Shown here: in pieces, positions 29,347 through 38,778 of the stretch
How positions within the stretch are numbered: position 1 is the stretch's first letter
How the letters are laid out: each line of letters begins with the position of its first letter
Assembly (NCBI RefSeq): GCF_022340925.1
Contig: NZ_JAJDNA010000032.1
Coordinates: forward strand, 1 to 40,854
Reading direction: 5' to 3'
Length of the DNA stretch: 40,854 bases
Source of the DNA: Thiocapsa sp.
GTDB taxonomy: Bacteria; Pseudomonadota; Gammaproteobacteria; Chromatiales; Chromatiaceae
Notes under the pieces: model-generated
The model's input: only the letters and a program-made list of their open reading frames with translations
What the model was told of the DNA's origin: nothing
Database searches by the model: none
Made by a program: the position numbers and the translations under genes

Positions 29347-30714
29347 TCAGGATCCCTCGGGGATCGCGAGCACCTGACCGACCCGGATCAAATCGTCGGT
29401 CAATCCATTCTGAGTCCGCAGGGCAGAGAGGCTGACGCTGAATCGCGTGGCGATCTCAGACAGTGTGTCGCCTGGGTGGATCACATATTCCCGTGCCCCA
29501 CCGCTAAGGCGCGGGGATGTGTCGACCAACATTCCCGGCGGCGGGTGCCGACGGAAGTAAGCCCTGATGCCGGCGAGCATCGCCTCGGCGAGCTTCCGCT
29601 GGTGGGCACGGTTCCTGAGACGCTTCTCCTCCTCTGGATTGCTGATAAAGGCCGTCTCAACCAGGATCGAGGGGACATCCGGGGCCTTGAGCACGGCAAA
29701 TCCCGCCCGCTGGACATCGCTCCGATGGACGGTGCCCAGGCGGCCTAGATTCGCGAGGACCAGCGCGGCAGCTTCGGTGCTGTGCTCGATCGTGGCATTC
29801 TGGGTCATGTCCATCAGAACCGTCGCGAGCAGATCGTCGTTGACCGCGAGATCGACCCCGCCGATGAGATCGGCGCTGTTCTCACGATTCGCCAACCACC
29901 TCGCCGCCTCGCTGCTCGCCCCGCCATGCGAAAGCGTATAAACGGACGAGCCCCGTACGTCCGAGCTCGTGAAGGCATCGGCATGGATCGATACGAAGAG
30001 GTCCGCCTGATGCTCACGAGCCTTGCTGATACGGTCACGAAGCCCGACGTAATAGTCGGCGTCCCGGATCATGAGCGGCTGAAGGCCTGGCTCGCGCTCG
30101 ACCAACTTGACCAGCTCGCGGGCGATCGACAGGGTCACTTCTTTTTCTCGGGTGCCGCCTGTCCCGACCGCCCCCGGGTCTTCGCCCCCGTGGCCCGCAT
30201 CGATCGCGACGATGACAGGCCGTGCAAACCCGCTGCGCGCCGCATCTGCACGCGCAGCGGGTAAGGTCCTGGAATCGGGGAAGGAGGGCAGGACAACCCG
30301 CCGCACGCTCACGCCGTCCTTGGGCACGAGGTCGATCACGAGCCGGTGGCCGTAGCGTTCGTTCGGCCCCAATGCGAAACTCTTGGCTCGGACGGGCTGC
30401 TTGAGATCCAAGACAATGCGCAGATGCGAGCGGTCTCGCGGCCCACCCCGCAAGCCGACCAGGTTCGCGTCGCTCATCTCGACCTTGGGCAGCTTGGCAT
30501 CGAAACGTGTGTCTTCCAGGTCCACGACCAGGCGATCGGGTTCATCGAGGGGGAAGATCTGATAGGCGACGGCAGCGGAGGTTTCGAGTACGAGCCGGGT
30601 CTTCTCCGGATCGGTCCAAACCCGCGCGCCCTGCAGAATCGACTGCGCCGCGCACAGGGATTGCGACAGCACCGCAAGTAAGAGGAGGGCGATTGGCGCG
30701 ATGACTCTCTTCAA
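29347..30714 (-). CDS. amiB: N-acetylmuramoyl-L-alanine amidase with AMIN and LysM domains
   Basis: A 455-residue exported amidase that separates daughter cells. Residues 1-23 are a signal peptide with cleavage expected near CAA-QS. An AMIN domain (about 25-130) targets the septum. Amidase_3 follows (about 167-390) with Zn ligands H175 (DAGHGGEDPG), Glu in TREKEV and H244 (SIHADAF), and catalytic E353 (VETAFISN). A C-terminal LysM (409-452) binds peptidoglycan. The TTG at 30714 begins the signal peptide and has AGAAGG before it. The order tsaE-amiB-mutL names it AmiB rather than AmiC. Confidence 0.94.
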   Translation of the reverse strand: MKRVIAPIALLLLAVLSQSLCAAQSILQGARVWTDPEKTRLVLETSAAVAYQIFPLDEPDRLVVDLEDTRFDAKLPKVEMSDANLVGLRGGPRDRSHLRIVLDLKQPVRAKSFALGPNERYGHRLVIDLVPKDGVSVRRVVLPSFPDSRTLPAARADAARSGFARPVIVAIDAGHGGEDPGAVGTGGTREKEVTLSIARELVKLVEREPGLQPLMIRDADYYVGLRDRISKAREHQADLFVSIHADAFTSSDVRGSSVYTLSHGGASSEAARWLANRENSADLIGGVDLAVNDDLLATVLMDMTQNATIEHSTEAAALVLANLGRLGTVHRSDVQRAGFAVLKAPDVPSILVETAFISNPEEEKRLRNRAHQRKLAEAMLAGIRAYFRRHPPPGMLVDTSPRLSGGAREYVIHPGDTLSEIATRFSVSLSALRTQNGLTDDLIRVGQVLAIPEGS

Positions 30715-30757
30715 TGCGCAGCCTTCTGAGGATATCCATTCGAGCACTGGTGTGGAA

Positions 30758-30787
30758 AAGATAGCATGTCGCGGCAAACCTTTCCAA
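30758..30787 (-). promoter_or_regulatory. amiB: candidate sigma70 promoter for amiB
   Basis: On the minus strand TTGGAA (30787-30782), an 18-bp spacer and TATCTT (30763-30758) lie in the 97-bp gap between tsaE and amiB. Transcription would start near 30751, about 37 nt before the TTG start. Each box has four of six consensus bases. The gap is AT-rich compared with its surroundings. Confidence 0.35.
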
Positions 30788-30811
30788 GCGACATCATTTG
30801 ATTACGTTAAC

Positions 30812-31306
30812 TTACTCACACAATTCACAATTTCTGGCACCATTCGGACGCTCAACCGCGAGGGTGTCGAGGACGGCCTGCCCCGAGGGTGTCTCGGCCG
30901 AAAGACGCAGACGCCGACCGTTTGCGGCATATTCCATGGTGATCCGGAGGTCGGCGTGTGGAAGCACCCCAGAACCGCGCTCGGGCCATTCCACGACCCA
31001 AATCGCGTCCTCTCCAAGCAGATCGCGCAGACCAAGATAGTCGAGCTCGCGCGGATCGGCGAGTCGGTAGAGATCGAGGTGATAGAGGCGCGCACCTGCC
31101 AATTCATAGGGCTCGAGCAGGGTGTAGGTCGGGCTCCGTACGGCGCCCCGATACCCGAGTCCGGCGAGGAGACCACGAGCCAAGGTGGTCTTTCCGGTCC
31201 CGAGGTCGCCTTCGAGATAGAGGACCAGACGCGATGGCAAGTGCTTCGCGAGGGATGCACCAAAAACGAGCTGAGCCTCGGGATCGGGCACCCGGCACTC
31301 GATCAC
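30812..31306 (-). CDS. tsaE: tRNA threonylcarbamoyladenosine biosynthesis ATPase TsaE
   Basis: A 164-residue P-loop ATPase needed with TsaB and TsaD for t6A37 in tRNA. Walker A is GDLGTGKT (33-40), and SPTYTLLEPYE, YHLDLYRL and VEWPER are family strings. The GTG at 31306 overlaps the nnr stop (GTGA) and has a strong GGAGGAA in front, which decides the start. The last codons are AT-rich, ending at TAA in the AT-rich amiB upstream region. Confidence 0.95.
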   Translation of the reverse strand: MIECRVPDPEAQLVFGASLAKHLPSRLVLYLEGDLGTGKTTLARGLLAGLGYRGAVRSPTYTLLEPYELAGARLYHLDLYRLADPRELDYLGLRDLLGEDAIWVVEWPERGSGVLPHADLRITMEYAANGRRLRLSAETPSGQAVLDTLAVERPNGARNCELCE

Positions 31307-32826
31307 GGCGATTCCTCCGACCGGCTTGTCCGATTGATCAAGACGCGCAGGCTCGCGATGATGTCGCTCGCGATCATGCCCCGCTCCCCCTGGCACGCGG
31401 CGAGATCACCCGCCGCCGCATGGAGACAGACCCCGGCGCAGGCGGCCTCGTCCGCGTCGAGACGCTGGGCGCGCAGCGCGCCCACGACGCCTGTCAGCAC
31501 GTCGCCCGATCCCGCCGTGGCCATGCCGGGGTTGCCGTCACTGCAGACGGCCGGGAGGCGCCCGGGGCTGCCTTGGATGAGGGTGCCAGCCCCTTTGAGG
31601 ACGACGACCCCGCCGAAGCGTCCCTGCAGATCGCGGGCGCTCCGCGGACGGTCCTGCTCGATCGACGCCACGCTGGTCCCCAGCAGTCGCGCCGCCTCAC
31701 CCGGATGGGGCGTCAAAACCCAATCTGCCCCGCTCGCAGGGGCTTCGGCCAGCAGGTTCAGGGCGTCGGCATCCACCACCAGCGGCATGCGCAGAGCACA
31801 CACACTTGCCCAGAGATCGCGGGCCCACGGGTCGCGTCCCAGACCTGGCCCGATCGCGACGACGTCCGATCGCTCGATGAATGGCGCCAAGTCAGCGGAG
31901 GTCTCGACGGCGACCACCATCAACTCAGGGCGCCACAGGTTCAGCCAGGCGGCATGCGCGGGGTGAGTGGCGACGGTCACCAGCCCAGCACCGGTCCGCA
32001 GCGCCGCCTCCCCGGCGAGACGCACGGCGCCGGATAAACCGGGGGCGCCGCCGACCAACAGGAGGTGTCCGAAGGTACCCTTGTGGGCGGTGCGTTGACG
32101 CGGTCCGATACGTTCGCCTTGCTGGGCCCAATCGATCCGTCGCGCTGCAGCGATCTGGGAGGAATACACTGCAGCAGGGATCGAAAGGGCACTGAAATGG
32201 ATCGCACCCGAGTGGTCGGGTCCAGCCCCGATGAATAGTCCCTGCTTGAGCCCGACGAAGGTGATAGTCGCTGAGGCGTGGACGGCCACCCCCATCACTT
32301 GCCCGGTATCGGCATGCAAACCGGAGGGGATGTCGATTGCGAGGACCGGGGAGACTTGGGTGTTGAGCGCGCGGATCGCCTCTGCCCAGACCCCTTCGAC
32401 AGGGCGCTTCAGTCCGGTGCCAAGCAGGGCGTCAACCAGGACCTCGGAGCGCCGCGGCAGCCCCTGATAAGGCTCGAGCGCTCCGCCTGCGGTCCGCCAG
32501 CTCTCCAAGCTGGCGGCCGCGTCTCCGTGCACCCGCTCGGGGTCGCCGACCTGAAGCACCCGCACATCCAGCCCGTCGGCTCGCGCCAGCCGCGCGATCA
32601 CATAGCCGTCCCCGCCGTTATTGCCGACACCGGCGAGCACCGCCACACGGCGCGCCCCCGGCCAGCGCTCACGTAGCACCCGGTAGGCAGCCGCCCCGGC
32701 GCGGTCCATCAGGGTGATCCCGGGGACACCGTAGTCCCGGATCGCGCACCGGTCGAGGTGACGCACCTGGTCGGCGCGGTAGAGCGCGTGGGGCAACCGA
32801 TCCCCCTCCGGCATGCAGCGAATCAT
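31303..32826 (-). CDS. nnr: bifunctional NAD(P)HX epimerase/dehydratase
   Basis: A 507-residue fusion that repairs hydrated NAD(P)H. The N-terminal epimerase half (about 1-220) has GNNGGDGYV (68-76). The C-terminal ADP-dependent dehydratase half has IGPGLGRDP and NPGMATAGSGDVLTG. The ATG at 32826 was chosen; a second ATG at 32814 is possible, and AGGG lies about 10 nt before the first. It is the first gene of the long minus-strand series and is divergent from queG, with 105 bp between starts for both promoters. Confidence 0.94.
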   Translation of the reverse strand: MIRCMPEGDRLPHALYRADQVRHLDRCAIRDYGVPGITLMDRAGAAAYRVLRERWPGARRVAVLAGVGNNGGDGYVIARLARADGLDVRVLQVGDPERVHGDAAASLESWRTAGGALEPYQGLPRRSEVLVDALLGTGLKRPVEGVWAEAIRALNTQVSPVLAIDIPSGLHADTGQVMGVAVHASATITFVGLKQGLFIGAGPDHSGAIHFSALSIPAAVYSSQIAAARRIDWAQQGERIGPRQRTAHKGTFGHLLLVGGAPGLSGAVRLAGEAALRTGAGLVTVATHPAHAAWLNLWRPELMVVAVETSADLAPFIERSDVVAIGPGLGRDPWARDLWASVCALRMPLVVDADALNLLAEAPASGADWVLTPHPGEAARLLGTSVASIEQDRPRSARDLQGRFGGVVVLKGAGTLIQGSPGRLPAVCSDGNPGMATAGSGDVLTGVVGALRAQRLDADEAACAGVCLHAAAGDLAACQGERGMIASDIIASLRVLINRTSRSEESP

Positions 32827-32931
32827 GTTTGCGTTACCCTGTCTGTCGCGGACCTGCCCCTTCATGAAGGGATCATGGAATCGGCATCGTATCGGGCGGC
32901 TCGGTCAACTCAGGCATCATCCGACGAACCT

Positions 32932-34029
32932 ATGGATCCTATCCCCAGTCCCAACCCGCACCCGGCGACCCCGGATCTTGCAACCCGAATCAAGGCCTGG
33001 GGTGAGGCGCTCGGCTTTCAGCAGGTCGGGATCGCCGACACCGCTCTGGGCCAGGCCGAGGCGCGGCTCATGGCGTGGCTCGGGAATGACCGTCACGGGA
33101 CCATGGACTATATGGCACGCCACGGTCGCCGACGATCACGCCCGGCAGAACTGATTCCCGGAACGCTGCGCGTGATATCCGTGCGCATGGACTATCTGCC
33201 CGAACCGCATGATGCCATTCACGCCGCCCTCGATGACCCCGGGAAGGCCTTCATCTCGCGCTATGCCCTCGGTCGCGACTATCACAAGGTCCTGCGGCGG
33301 CGGCTGCAGAAACTGGTTGATCGCATCCTCGCCGAATGCGGACCTTTCGGCCATCGGGTATTCGTCGACTCGGCACCGGTCTTGGAGAAACCGCTCGCCG
33401 AGAAGGCCGGTCTCGGTTGGATCGGCAAACACACCAACCTCATTCATCCAAGAGCCGGCTCCTGGTTCTTTCTCGGCGAGATCTATACGGATCTCGCGCT
33501 CCCGGTCGACGCCCCGATCGCCAATCACTGCGGGCGCTGCGAGGCCTGCATCGAGGTCTGCCCCACAGGCGCGATCCTCGCACCTTACGAGCTGGATGCG
33601 CGCCTTTGCATCTCCTATTTGACGATCGAGCTCACCGGCACCATCCCGGTCGAGCTGCGGCCAAGCATCGGGAATCGCGTCTATGGATGTGATGACTGCC
33701 AGCTGGTCTGCCCCTGGAACCGCTTCGCCAGGCTCGCCACAGGGCCCGAATTCCGACCCCGCCACGGACTGGATGGTGCGTCCTTGATCGAGCTATTCGC
33801 CTGGGACGAGACCACCTTCCTTGAACGAACACAAGGCGCGCCCATCCGCCGTATCGGCCATCTCCGCTGGCTGCGAAACCTTGCCATCGCACTCGGCAAT
33901 GCCCCACCCTCACCCGCGGCGGTCCGCGCCCTGCGCGAACGTTCCGACCATCCTAGTGGGCTGGTTCGCGAGCATGTCCAGTGGGCGTTGCAGCGTCAGG
34001 GTCTCCGAGCTGCGGGGAACGAAGTTTGA
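32932..34029 (+). CDS. queG: epoxyqueuosine reductase QueG
   Basis: A 365-residue cobalamin- and Fe-S-dependent enzyme that makes queuosine from epoxyqueuosine in tRNA. The catalytic Asp is expected at D146 (FVDSAPVLEKPLAEKAGLGW). Two 4Fe-4S clusters are visible from C200, C203, C206 and C210 (CGRCEACIEVCPTGA) and C226, C253, C256 and C260 (YGCDDCQLVCPWN). A HEAT-like C-terminal part binds tRNA. The ATG at 32932 aligns with E. coli; an ATG at 32875 would add 19 residues. It converges on orn. Confidence 0.95.
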   Translation: MDPIPSPNPHPATPDLATRIKAWGEALGFQQVGIADTALGQAEARLMAWLGNDRHGTMDYMARHGRRRSRPAELIPGTLRVISVRMDYLPEPHDAIHAALDDPGKAFISRYALGRDYHKVLRRRLQKLVDRILAECGPFGHRVFVDSAPVLEKPLAEKAGLGWIGKHTNLIHPRAGSWFFLGEIYTDLALPVDAPIANHCGRCEACIEVCPTGAILAPYELDARLCISYLTIELTGTIPVELRPSIGNRVYGCDDCQLVCPWNRFARLATGPEFRPRHGLDGASLIELFAWDETTFLERTQGAPIRRIGHLRWLRNLAIALGNAPPSPAAVRALRERSDHPSGLVREHVQWALQRQGLRAAGNEV

Positions 34030-34132
34030 CGGACTCGGGATGCAATCTGGCCCCGCACGGCGAGATGAGCCGCAACCGGAACGGGTGTCCTCCTCAATGC
34101 GTCCGGCGCGCCCTGGCGTCTCGAACGACGGA

Positions 34133-34681
34133 CTAAAAGTCGCGCAACAGATGCGTGCGATAATGCTGCAGCTCGGCAATGGATTCGCGGATGTCATCCA
34201 AGGCCAGGTGTCGAGAGTCTTTCTTGAATTCGCTCGCCACATCCGGCGCCCAACGCTGGGCGAGGATCTTCAGCGTGCTCACGTCCAGGTTGCGATAGTG
34301 GCAATAGGCCTCCAGCTTCGGCATCCATCGGGCGAGAAACCGACGATCCTGGCAGATGCTGTTTCCGCACAGGGGAGAGGCGCCGGCCGGGACATGGTCG
34401 GCGAGGAACCGCAGCGTCATCGACTCGGCGTCGGACTCGCTCAGCGCGCTGGTGCGCACGCGATCCAAGAGTCCCGAGCCGCCATGATGGTCGCGATTCC
34501 AGGCATCCATGCCAGCAAGGACATGCTCCGGCTGATGGATCGCAACGACCGGGCCCTCGGCGAGTATGCGAAGATCGCTGTCCGTGATCAGGGTCGCAAT
34601 CTCAAGGATACGGTCCTGGAAGGGCTCGAGGCCCGTCATCTCGAGATCCAGCCAGATCAGGTTGTTCTCGTTCTTGGTCAA
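34133..34681 (-). CDS. orn: oligoribonuclease
   Basis: A 182-residue DEDDh 3'-5' exonuclease that degrades RNAs of two to five nucleotides, including pGpG from c-di-GMP. The start [17 protein letters not shown] holds the first Asp and Glu; NSICQDRRF and the His/Asp of [11 protein letters not shown] complete the site. The start is a TTG with AGGAGG at ideal spacing; no ATG is available at that place. It lies between queG and rsgA in the E. coli orientation, with a cytochrome gene inserted before rsgA. Confidence 0.96.
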   Translation of the reverse strand: MTKNENNLIWLDLEMTGLEPFQDRILEIATLITDSDLRILAEGPVVAIHQPEHVLAGMDAWNRDHHGGSGLLDRVRTSALSESDAESMTLRFLADHVPAGASPLCGNSICQDRRFLARWMPKLEAYCHYRNLDVSTLKILAQRWAPDVASEFKKDSRHLALDDIRESIAELQHYRTHLLRDF

Positions 34682-34897
34682 GTCGGTGTCCTCCTGCCTG
34701 TCGCGCGCCCGAACGGTTCAGCCATCTGGCTTGTCCCATTGCTCGGCAACATCATCGTGGAAGCAGTGGTGGAAAGTCACGTCGGGTGCGACAGCAACGC
34801 ATCGGGGAGCACGGCACGGCGTGCAGGACGCTTGGCAACGTCGGGGATGCCGGGACCGTGCCATCCAGTTTGTCAACGACTCATCGGAGGATGATCC

Positions 34898-35191
34898 ATG
34901 AAGATCACACGGAGACTTGTCGGAACTGCGTTGACGGCCCTTCTCGCAGTCGCGACGGCGACCGCACGCGCGGAAGCCGGTGAAGGCGCCGAATCACTCT
35001 ACGAAGCGAATTGCCTCAGTTGTCACGGGAGCGAAATCTACACCCGTGAGGGACGGCTCATCAGCTCGATGGATGGACTCGAGCGCCAGGTTCAGCGCTG
35101 CGAGACCGCGCTTGGGCTGCGCTGGTTCGACGACGACATCAAAGATGTTGCCAACTATCTGAATGACCGTTTCTATCACTTCGGGCGCTGA
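34898..35191 (+). CDS. small periplasmic monoheme c-type cytochrome
   Basis: A 97-residue exported cytochrome. Residues 1-27 form a signal peptide ending near ARAEA. The heme is attached at C39, C42 and H43 (CLSCH). The only Met after the heme, M58, is too near to act as the usual distal ligand; C68 stands where that Met is expected, before the final helix WFDDDIKDVANYLNDRFYHF. H94 is another candidate ligand. I recognise the family type (small cytochromes with this C-terminal string) but not its partner or substrate. GGAGGATG precedes the ATG. It lies 4 bp before rsgA and is probably cotranscribed with it. Confidence 0.88.
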   Translation: MKITRRLVGTALTALLAVATATARAEAGEGAESLYEANCLSCHGSEIYTREGRLISSMDGLERQVQRCETALGLRWFDDDIKDVANYLNDRFYHFGR

Positions 35192-35195
35192 GTCG

Positions 35196-36209
35196 ATGTC
35201 GAAGCGGCGGCTCTCCGGACGCCAGATCGAGCGCATCCGCACGATCCAGGACCGCCGCCGCCAGCGACTGGCATCACGCGTCGAGAACGCCCTCTCGGAG
35301 CTTGAGGCCGAGTCCCGGCCCGAGGAAGGGCGGGTGGTCGTGCGTCACGGCAGCAACCTCGCGGTCGAAGACGCCGCCGGCGGCATGATCCTTTGCGCCT
35401 CGCGCCGAAACATCGGCCACGCGGTCTGCGGGGATCGCGTGGTATGGCAACGCACCACCGAGCACCAGGGGATCGTGACGGCCATTCTACCGCGGCGCAC
35501 CGTCCTCAGCCGACCCGACAGCGGCGGCCGTGACAAACCCTTGGCGGCCAACTTGACGCGACTGGTCATCCTCGTGGCGCGGGAACCGGAGCCAAGTGAG
35601 TATCTGATGGACCAGTACTTGGTGGCGGCGGAAACCATGGGTGTCGAGGCGATCATCGTCGTCAACAAGATCGACCTGCTCGAGACGCGGGAACAAACGG
35701 TCTTTCAGCGGCGCTTCGACCACTATCAGGCGATCGGCTACCCGGTTTTCCGGACCAGTCTCCGCGATCCGGCCACGCTGACTGAGTTGACCGGTGCCTT
35801 GTGCGACCAGACCAGCATACTCGTGGGGCAATCCGGGGTCGGCAAATCGTCGCTGGTCAGGCTGCTCCTGCCGGATCGCGGGATTCAGACCGGTCGTCTG
35901 TCCAAAGCCACCGGGCTCGGACGCCACACCACCTCGGCGACAACGGCCTATCGGCTTCCCGGAGGAGGCGTCTTGATCGACTCGCCGGGTGTGCGGAGCT
36001 TCCGGATCGGTGCAATCGATCGCGATGCCTTGCAGCGGGGCTTTCGCGAGTTTCGCCCCCACCTCCGGCGCTGCCGGTTTGCCGATTGCCGACACGATCA
36101 AGAGCCGGGCTGCGCGATCCTCGCCGCAGTCCGCGACGGCCAGATCGCCGCACAGCGGCTCGCCAATTTCAGGCATCTGTTGGCCGAATCGCAGCAGATG
36201 CGCCCCTGA
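35196..36209 (+). CDS. rsgA: small ribosomal subunit biogenesis GTPase RsgA
   Basis: A 337-residue circularly permuted GTPase that helps 30S maturation. An OB-fold comes first (about 44-100). The G motifs follow in permuted order: NKID (157-160), then GQSGVGKSS (211-219), then DSPG (262-265). The zinc knuckle is C293, C298, H300 and C306 (CRFADCRHDQEPGC). The ATG at 35196 lies 4 bp after the cytochrome stop; an in-frame start at 35163 inside the cytochrome gene is less likely. Confidence 0.95.
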   Translation: MSKRRLSGRQIERIRTIQDRRRQRLASRVENALSELEAESRPEEGRVVVRHGSNLAVEDAAGGMILCASRRNIGHAVCGDRVVWQRTTEHQGIVTAILPRRTVLSRPDSGGRDKPLAANLTRLVILVAREPEPSEYLMDQYLVAAETMGVEAIIVVNKIDLLETREQTVFQRRFDHYQAIGYPVFRTSLRDPATLTELTGALCDQTSILVGQSGVGKSSLVRLLLPDRGIQTGRLSKATGLGRHTTSATTAYRLPGGGVLIDSPGVRSFRIGAIDRDALQRGFREFRPHLRRCRFADCRHDQEPGCAILAAVRDGQIAAQRLANFRHLLAESQQMRP

Positions 36210-36245
36210 GATCCATCGCGCCAGACACAAGCAGGATACACGAGC

Positions 36246-36761
36246 ATGAATTACTGGCTGATGAAATCCGAGCCGGATGCCTTTAGCCTTGACGACCTTG
36301 CCGCGCGGCCCGATCAGACCGAGCCCTGGGATGGGGTCCGTAACTACCAGGCCCGGAATATGATGCGTGATCAGATGCGCCTGGGAGATCAAATCCTGTT
36401 CTACCACTCCAATTGCGCCGTGCCGGGAGTCGTCGGCATCGCCGAGGTGGCGAGCGCGCCCTACCCCGACGCCACGGCCTTCGATCCAGCGGCGAAGTAT
36501 TTCGACCCCAAGAGCGACCCCGATCGTCCGCGCTGGTATCTGGTCGAGGTCCGTTACGTCCGCCATATGACTCGCATTGTCTCGCTCGCGGAGCTCAAGA
36601 CCCACGCGGACGGCCCGCTCGGGGGGCTCCCATTGGTCCGAAAGGGCAACCGGCTCTCCGTCATGCCGGTCACGCCGGAGCAGTGGCAGTTCATCCTCGG
36701 CCTTGAGCGGACACCGATCGATGCCGCTCAAGCTCCAATGGGGGCAGAGACCAAAGACTGA
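36246..36761 (+). CDS. EVE domain protein
   Basis: A 171-residue single EVE (PUA-like) domain protein. It starts MNYWLMKSEPDAFSLDDL and contains WDGVRNYQARNMMR and FYHSN, the family signatures. EVE domains bind modified bases in DNA or RNA; the short stand-alone bacterial forms have no proven role. It follows rsgA by 36 bp and may be in the same transcript as the cytochrome and rsgA. The C-terminal 15 residues lie outside the usual fold. Confidence 0.9.
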   Translation: MNYWLMKSEPDAFSLDDLAARPDQTEPWDGVRNYQARNMMRDQMRLGDQILFYHSNCAVPGVVGIAEVASAPYPDATAFDPAAKYFDPKSDPDRPRWYLVEVRYVRHMTRIVSLAELKTHADGPLGGLPLVRKGNRLSVMPVTPEQWQFILGLERTPIDAAQAPMGAETKD

Positions 36762-36948
36762 TGTGAGGCCCCTCCACGACCCGAAATCGACCGCCGAGGT
36801 GAGCCGACGAAGAGCAAATCCTAGCCTCCCCCACTTGGGCTGCTCGCAAGCGAGTGAAGGTCTTGCCCTACCGCAGACACGCCCAGCAGGACGTGCGAGA
36901 CAGCCCTGGAGGGCATGCAGCGCCCTGCGCCTCTCCGCGACGGGCACC

Positions 36949-37305
36949 TTACATGAGGCGCGTGATCGGCGTCTGCTGCAGCCCCAAGGCCTGCTGGCCG
37001 AGTTTGAGGGCCTGGTCGGCAAAGGTGTCTAGATCCCCCCAGCGGTCGTGGACATCGACGACCTCGGAGATCAGCTCGCCCAACACCTGCAGCCCATAGG
37101 CGCCCTCCGCGTGCTCCTCGGCCGGCCGCTGCTCGGCACAGACGTAGAAGACGGGTTCACGCCGTCCCGCTGGGACGAAGGCGAGTATATAGCGGTAAGC
37201 GCGGCCATCTCCGCTCTCGATCTCACCAAGGAGGGAGGCTTCAAGGCTGCCGATCTGGTAACGGCGTTTCGGTATGGCGGTCTTGATGATGGGTCGTTGC
37301 TGCAT
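36949..37305 (-). CDS. unrecognised conserved-looking protein, 118 residues
   Basis: I do not recognise this family. The start is well supported: GGAGGAG lies 4-5 nt before the ATG at 37305. The protein is cytoplasmic, without signal or membrane segments. It has a beta-rich first half (RYILAFVPAGRREPVFYVCAE) and a helical second half (LGELISEVVDVHDRWGDLDTF), ending with a helix rich in Leu and Gln. It lies downstream of bioA on the same strand with a 183-bp gap and converges on the EVE gene. Balanced residue content and the strong ribosome-binding site argue that it is real. Confidence 0.75.
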   Translation of the reverse strand: MQQRPIIKTAIPKRRYQIGSLEASLLGEIESGDGRAYRYILAFVPAGRREPVFYVCAEQRPAEEHAEGAYGLQVLGELISEVVDVHDRWGDLDTFADQALKLGQQALGLQQTPITRLM

Positions 37306-37488
37306 GGCGCTCCTCCAGACTGATTTGCAGCCCATGTGGGGACGAACCGTCGGTAACCGACCCCGACGCCCGCGCCAGCTCGCTCTCCGTCGCACCCTGT
37401 GCCCCGACCGGCGAGTCCGCTGGGTTCTCCGCCACCTTCCCGCCCCACAGTGTGCATCTCAGCCATACGGAGCCGCATCGATCCGGAC

Positions 37489-38778
37489 CTATCCCGCAGC
37501 CGACTCCGCGATCACCTCGGAGACCGACGCGCACAAGGCTTGGAGCTCACCGTCGCTGATCACGTAGGGCGGCATCAGGTAGACCAGCCGGCCGAATGGA
37601 CGGACCCAGACACCGCGCTCCACGAAGCGCCGTTGGACGTCGCGCATCCTCCCGGCATGCCGTACCTCGACGACGCCGATCGCGCCCAGGACACGGACCT
37701 CCACGACATCCGCAAGACCGCGGCAGCCGGCCAATCCGGCAGAAAGGATCCGCTCGATCCGGGCGACATTGGACCGCCACTCGGACGCCAGCAAGAGGTC
37801 GATGCTGGCATTCGCAATCGCACAGGCCAGCGGGTTGCCCATGAACGTCGGACCGTGCATGAAGGCACTCGGATCACCCGCGGAGATGGTATGGGCGACC
37901 CGGCCAGTCGCCAGGGTCGCGGCGAGCGTGAGATACCCGCCGGTCAGTGCCTTGCCGAGGGTCATGATGTCGGGCGCGATCCCGGCGTGCTCGCACGCAA
38001 AAAGCGCACCGGTGCGCCCGAACCCGGTCGCGATCTCGTCCGCGATCAGAAGGACGTCGAAACGGTCGCACAGCCGGCGCACCTCAGCCAGATAGTCTGC
38101 GCTGTAGAAGCGCATGCCCCCTGCCCCCTGCACGATAGGCTCCAGGATCACCGCGGCCAGCTCGTCGCGATGACGCTCGATCAGCGCCGCGAACCCGGCG
38201 ATCTGCTCGGGTCGGCACGGCTCGCCGAAGCGACACTCGGGCGCGGGGGCGAAGAGCTGTCGGGGCAGCAGGCGCCGGAAGAGATGATGCATGCCGGTCA
38301 CCGGATCACAGACCGACATGGCCCCCAGGGTGTCCCCATGGTAGCCCGAGCGAATCGTCATGAGACGCTGCTTTTCCGGCCGCCCGGCCGCCTGCCAGAA
38401 CTGGACGGCCATCTTGATCGCCACCTCCACGGACACCGATCCGGAGTCGCACAGGAAGACATGCTGCAACGGCTCGGGCGTCAGCTCCACCAGGGTTCGG
38501 ACCAAGCGCACCGCCGGCTCGTGGGTCAGACCGCCAAACATGACGTGCGACATGCGATCCAGCTGATCTCGGGCCGCTTGGTTGAGCAGCGGATGGTTAT
38601 AGCCATGAATCGCGCACCACCAGGAGGACATCCCGTCGATCAACTCGCGACCGTCCATGAGTGTGATCCGGCAGCCCCGAGCGGAGCGCACCGGATACAC
38701 CGGATCAGGGTCGATCGTGGAGGTGTAGGGGTGCCAGGCGTGAGCCTGGTCAATGGCGATCAGCTCCGACGCGTTCAC
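37489..38778 (-). CDS. bioA: adenosylmethionine-8-amino-7-oxononanoate aminotransferase
   Basis: A 429-residue PLP enzyme (same length as E. coli BioA) making 7,8-diaminopelargonate for biotin. The start [23 protein letters not shown] and [12 protein letters not shown] are BioA signatures; D247 and K276 (LGKALTGG) hold PLP. The GTG at 38778 overlaps the stop of the DUF3482 GTPase gene (GTGA), which decides the start. No other bio gene is in the window. The biotin it helps make is needed by OadA in this window. Confidence 0.95.
   Translation of the reverse strand: MNASELIAIDQAHAWHPYTSTIDPDPVYPVRSARGCRITLMDGRELIDGMSSWWCAIHGYNHPLLNQAARDQLDRMSHVMFGGLTHEPAVRLVRTLVELTPEPLQHVFLCDSGSVSVEVAIKMAVQFWQAAGRPEKQRLMTIRSGYHGDTLGAMSVCDPVTGMHHLFRRLLPRQLFAPAPECRFGEPCRPEQIAGFAALIERHRDELAAVILEPIVQGAGGMRFYSADYLAEVRRLCDRFDVLLIADEIATGFGRTGALFACEHAGIAPDIMTLGKALTGGYLTLAATLATGRVAHTISAGDPSAFMHGPTFMGNPLACAIANASIDLLLASEWRSNVARIERILSAGLAGCRGLADVVEVRVLGAIGVVEVRHAGRMRDVQRRFVERGVWVRPFGRLVYLMPPYVISDGELQALCASVSEVIAESAAG

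Noticed and set aside
35487..37022. 511-codon minus-strand open frame across rsgA and the EVE gene
   Set aside because: It lies antisense to two clear genes with G motifs, a zinc knuckle and EVE signatures; its length is due to GC-rich codon bias.
37571..38778. bioA as another class III aminotransferase (for example an omega-transaminase)
   Set aside because: The [13 protein letters not shown] and HAWHPYTS strings and 429-residue length are those of BioA.
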